Shown here: in pieces, positions 60,354 through 64,000 of the stretch | How positions within the stretch are numbered: position 1 is the first letter of the stretch | Layout of the letters: each line of letters starts with the position of its first letter | DNA from: Daucus carota subsp. sativus | Taxonomy: Eukaryota > Streptophyta > Magnoliopsida > Apiales > Apiaceae | Direction: 5' to 3' | Length of the DNA stretch: 64,000 bases | NCBI RefSeq assembly: GCF_001625215.2 | Contig: NC_030385.2 | Coordinates: forward strand, 42,061,598-42,125,597 | The notes under the pieces: model-generated | What the model saw: the letters and a program-made list of their open reading frames with translations, nothing else | What the model was told of the DNA's origin: nothing | The model's database searches: none | Position numbers and translations under genes: made by a program

Positions 60354-60809
60354 TGGTACCAGTATAAGGAGTCAAGTAAAGAGATCAGTAAATCACAACT
60401 TGCAGTCTAAAGAGAATGAGGTTAAAGCTGTAAATTTATAGTGCAGCAAACTGAAGATCTGAAGCCAACAAGAAGAAACAATTTACTTTGCTAATTTACA
60501 TGTTTCTAGTATTCATCGACCATCTTTCATACATAGTCTGCAATCAACAAACTTTTTTTAATGAAGGATCTGACAAATTTAACAAGTTTTATATAAAATG
60601 TATAACGCGGTTATCTTTACTGGTTTACTGCAAGAGAACACACCAAATCTATAGTACAATCGATAGGTACGATAACAGACAGTGATAGCATAGATATCTA
60701 GAAAATTTCAGAATATAATTTAAAAGGCAGGTAAAATGGATATCATATATAAAAGAGCTTACATCTGGTACATATTACAAGATGTATCAAAACAACTGTC
60801 TCGACCTCC
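60354..60809. other. Spacer between malectin-like copies 1 and 2
   Basis: It should contain the copy 1 promoter and the copy 2 3' UTR. The 456 bp are AT-rich with no other gene. Confidence 0.45.
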
Positions 60810-62479
60810 TTAGGCCACCGATAAAAGCATAAAAAGAAGTATCAATGAACATGCAAAGGAAAAATATTCTGGTGCTGCTGCTGATACATTCATATCCAAT
60901 TTTGTGAACACCTCCATCGCGGCAATCATTGGTGGCAAACTCGACTCATTAACACGTGACAATGTTATGTTAATAGTTGGGCCTGATACTGTCACAGGGT
61001 ACTTGGTTACCACTGTGTTTTCATTATAACCTATAGTGTCCGCGGTCCCTTGATCCTTACCATCAATTTCAATCTTTAATGATCTGGTTTGGTTAGGCTT
61101 ATTAGTGTAAACTAGTTGTGGTATATACAGAACAATGAAGGCTGATTGCGGGGTAAATTGTGGAAGATCAATGGTCAAGGTGATTGGATCAGATGCATTA
61201 GATTCAATAGCATCTGCCATTACAGATTCTGGAGGGTAATTGCTGGATGTGGCAGCATAAATTGTAGGTAAACCAGAAACATTGGCGTAAGTCGTATATC
61301 CCTTGCTCCATATCCGGTTAAATCTCTCATCAGTCAGTGGGTGATACCTGAAATATTAAACGAAGTGCAAGGAAAAAAAATCTAGTTAGTACAATATAAT
61401 ATGATCCTGGTAAGCCCTCCTCCTAACACCTTGAGGTCGACCAAAAATGGGTTTTTGTGTGAGGGGGGGTGTTAAAATATAATATGATCCTGGTAAGCCC
61501 TCCTTCTAACGCCTTGAGATTTTAGAGCAATTGGTCACTTAACACAAATCCATATGCAGACTAATCTTCCGGATTACCAAATCTATGATTGATACTGAGT
61601 ACCAAGTTAACATGTGAGGAGAAATAAATGTGTGCATATGTTGAAGGCTAGGAAATTTGAGATTTATAACAAAGAAGACTTCATGTACCTGACTTCTGGC
61701 CCCCCAAAGTTGATCCTAGTGACAAGATTATATGTGGCATTAGTATCCATCTCATAATACAATGTATGAAATATTCCCACAGTTTCGATTGAGTTAATAA
61801 ATGGAATCCCTCCATCCTGAATTTGCACCAGGCAAATCTTGAAGAACTCTGATCCTTTGTTAGGATATATGATCTCTTCATAAAACGGTTCACCTTCATT
61901 TAGTGACGTGTTAATAGTGGTCCATTTTTTGTTGTTAATGAAGAGATCGAATGTTGGAGGTTTAGAGAGGCCATCATAGTTGCCATAATAGAATCCCACT
62001 CGGATAATATATCTGACCATATCTGCATCAATAGGCACATTGTAACAATCATCTTTTGATCCATTGGGGAAAGCCCGAAGGGTGTTAAATTCATCCCTGG
62101 TTGTATTTGTGCCAACTAGTTTGTTCCATCCAGTCTGAGAGTAATCATAATCACTTCTCCATGTGAGCAGCCTGTCCTCCCAGCTTCTTTCGCTGCCACA
62201 ATCAATACTCTGCCACCTTGATGTATCTGGACCTGCAGACTTCGAATTCATGAGATACAAAATTACTGATGAAGATGAAAAGCAAACTTTGTGCATGCCC
62301 ACTTAAATTTGAGTACAATATGGACATTATCTACTTTCCTATAGTAAAATTCAACTGCTAAAATAAATATACTGTATCAGATAACTCTAGATTCTGATGG
62401 ATTGATGTACACCTCGTGAAGAAGATGAAAGCAACTGCAAAGCCAAGGATACCAAAAATATCCATCCAATTTTCTTCAT
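60810..62479 (-). CDS. Secreted malectin-like domain protein, no LRR or kinase, GPI-anchor-like tail (copy 2)
   Basis: Three exons in frame, 382 aa: 62413-62479, 61689-62232, 60810-61347. Exon 1 again has exactly 67 nt and encodes a signal peptide (MKKIGWIFLVSLALQLLSSS). The malectin-like region has RWQSIDCGSERSWEDR, DEFNTLRAFPNGS, RYIIRVGFYYGNYDGLSKPP, NATYNLVTRINFGG, FNRIWSKGYTTYANVSG and PPMIAAMEVFTKL. The C-terminus NVSAAAPEYFSFACSLILLF plus six residues matches copy 1's tail in position and character. Exon number, phases and lengths are the same as copy 1 within a few codons, so they are tandem duplicates. The 61348-61688 intron carries two copies of a short LTR-like repeat. Confidence 0.87.
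61390..61530 (+). repeat. Two short LTR-like fragments in the malectin-like copy 2 intron
   Basis: aatataatatgatcctggtaagccctcct occurs at about 61393-61422 and about 61476-61505. A third instance is in copy 1's first intron (about 60106-60135). Each starts at or near TGTTA and continues into tccttctaacgccttgag-type sequence, like the first tens of bases of a copia-type LTR. These are fossil fragments only; family is inferred. Confidence 0.5.
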
Positions 62480-63846
62480 TTTTGAATGGATGACAAGATG
62501 TATACGAAAGAGAATGAGGCGAAGGCTGTAATTTATAGTCAGATAAATCGACAACTTGAAGCTAACAAGGGGACACAATTAGTTTTTATGACACATGTTT
62601 CTTGCAGACATTCCAACTTAAATATATGTAAAGATTGTATGTGCCAGTTCAATAATTCCAAGCAGTATAAGACACATTCATCTTCTGCGGAAGTATTCAA
62701 GACATTTTCGTACAAGGTTTTAGTACTAAGATTCTATCCCAGCTCTGAATATACCAAGAATAAAAAGATTCATTCATCTTATATAGAAGAAAGAGGAAGC
62801 TACATAGAAGTGTTTAATTCTCATTAACTTAATAAATAGGTATATACCGAGAATATTAACATATTCTTGGACATAGATCTATATAATATTGATTTCTGAC
62901 AAATACAAAATGCAGTCCTGCACACAAAGATAACATACTAATCTTTCAATGAGTAAAGTTCAGAGTTAAAAGACAAAAGGAAGTTGCATAAGTTCTCCGA
63001 AACATTAATGTGGGATAAGAAATTAAACAAATTGTTCAATGATAAATCTATTGTAAAACTGTTTGTTCTTTCTGATATACCGCAGATTCAACAAGAAGTT
63101 CAGAATGTAAATTTAAACACAAATTAGATAAAAGCAGTCAGAATTGTTTTAAAATAAAAAATTTACCTGCATCAGGTAGATTTTTACAAAATGTGTCAAC
63201 GTTGCCTTTTCTTGTGTCAAATTAACTGTTTTCTACCCCTTCATGCCGCTCAGGAACAAGTTAAATAAGTTAAAAAAATTCCTCTTTCTTTTTTCTTTTC
63301 TATCATAAAAAATTCTGGAACTCAGTGCAAATGATCATAAAGATGTTTAGTATATAATATGGTTACTAACTATATAATGCAGAGAGCTCTAGAGTCTGAA
63401 CTTGATGAGGTTCTGAAGTTTAACATTAACAAAAATAATTTGCAACAAGAAAACCAGGGGTATGAGCTGAAATTTGAATCTAAAGTTCATCTTTCATTAT
63501 TAGTATGATCTTTCGGATCTTATAAAATTTTAATCAACAATGTGATGCATAAGTGTGGGATATGTAATCTTAAAATTGATATCTGATGCCCTGTAATTTT
63601 TAAAGAAACAGATCATTGCTTCAAGAAGTGTGTATTCCTTGTGATATTCTTTAGATTCTTTTACTATTTGTTCTATATTGATAAAAAATTCCGTTATACT
63701 GATATAAAAAGACAATAGAAACTGAAAAACAATCAGGATTGTTCTAAAATTAATATCTGCCTACATCAAGTAAGTTTTCGAAATGTTACATTGCTGTTCC
63801 TTTTCTGCATGTTGTGGCAAATGGCAATCTATTATTTTTCCTCACT
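62480..63846. other. Spacer between malectin-like copies 2 and 3
   Basis: It should hold the copy 2 promoter and the copy 3 3' UTR. A 113-codon frame on + (62486-62827) antisense to the promoter has no family features. Nothing else is supported. Confidence 0.4.
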
Positions 63847-64000
63847 TCATACCACCAATACAAGCATACAAAGTAATATCAGTGAATATGCAAAGGAGAA
63901 AAATTCTGCTGCTGCTGTGGATTTGCTAGGACCAGTATCCCATTTGGTGAACACCTCCATTGCAGAGATCATTGGTGGCAAGCTGAACTCATCAGCAAGT
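63847..64000 (-). CDS. Malectin-like protein (copy 3), C-terminal end only, cut by the window edge
   Basis: The last 51 codons of a third copy. SLPPMISAMEVFTKWDTG is followed by KSTAAAEFFSFAYSLILLCM plus five residues, then TGA at 63847-63849. This reproduces the ending of copies 1 and 2: malectin-like end, small-residue patch, short spacer, uncharged hydrophobic terminus. The gene continues beyond 64000 on the minus strand, so its N-terminus cannot be judged. The array is therefore at least three genes long. Confidence 0.85.
   Translation of the reverse strand, partial: LADEFSLPPMISAMEVFTKWDTGPSKSTAAAEFFSFAYSLILLCMLVLVV

Noticed and set aside
62486-62827. 113-codon + strand frame
   Set aside because: Lies opposite the malectin-like copy 2 signal exon and promoter; no recognisable features.

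Overview
This window is nuclear DNA of a flowering plant, most likely a eudicot. The genes are intron-rich with GT-AG junctions, the spacers are AT-rich, and the gene families are plant-specific: an AP2-type floral/flowering regulator with a miR172 site, a DYW-type PPR protein, TON1, a lambda-class glutathione transferase, clade-D PP2C, and plastid ribosomal protein L10. The species cannot be fixed from sequence alone. All exon models were built by eye from splice sites and reading-frame continuity. Each full model closes in frame from ATG to stop.

Layout. 1-5.1 kb is transposon-rich: an LTR-like fossil split by two Helitrons. 5.2-7.6 kb (-) is a TOE/SMZ-type AP2 gene whose second AP2 domain is cut short. 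8-10.6 kb holds one Stowaway and two hAT-type MITEs. 12.9-14.9 kb (-) is a one-exon PPR-DYW gene. About 60 bp upstream of its start codon begins a 5.8-kb head-to-tail Helitron array (14.95-20.71 kb). A Mutator-like foldback element, a Stowaway and a hAT fragment sit inside that array. 22.5-26.8 kb (-) is a CCCH zinc-finger gene of the ZC3H15/DFRP1 type. 27.9-32.5 kb (+) is an intronless, nearly end-to-end retrocopy of TFIID subunit TAF1, now broken.

35.3-41.7 kb holds a divergent pair, plastid RPL10 (-) and TON1 (+). 42.5-45.4 kb (-) is a plastid GST lambda gene, 47.0-49.6 kb (-) a clade-D PP2C, and 52.3-56.9 kb (-) the MAEA/GID9 subunit of the CTLH (GID) ubiquitin ligase. 58.8 kb to the right edge (-) is a tandem array of at least three small genes. 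Each encodes a malectin-like ectodomain and then stops at a hydrophobic tail, with no LRRs and no kinase. The two complete copies start with a signal peptide; the third is cut by the window edge.

Most genes are unrelated housekeeping or regulatory genes that happen to be neighbours. The parts that look least ordinary are the kinase-less malectin-like array with GPI-anchor-like tails, the TAF1 retrocopy, the truncated AP2 gene that keeps its miR172 site, and the Helitron array sitting on the PPR promoter.
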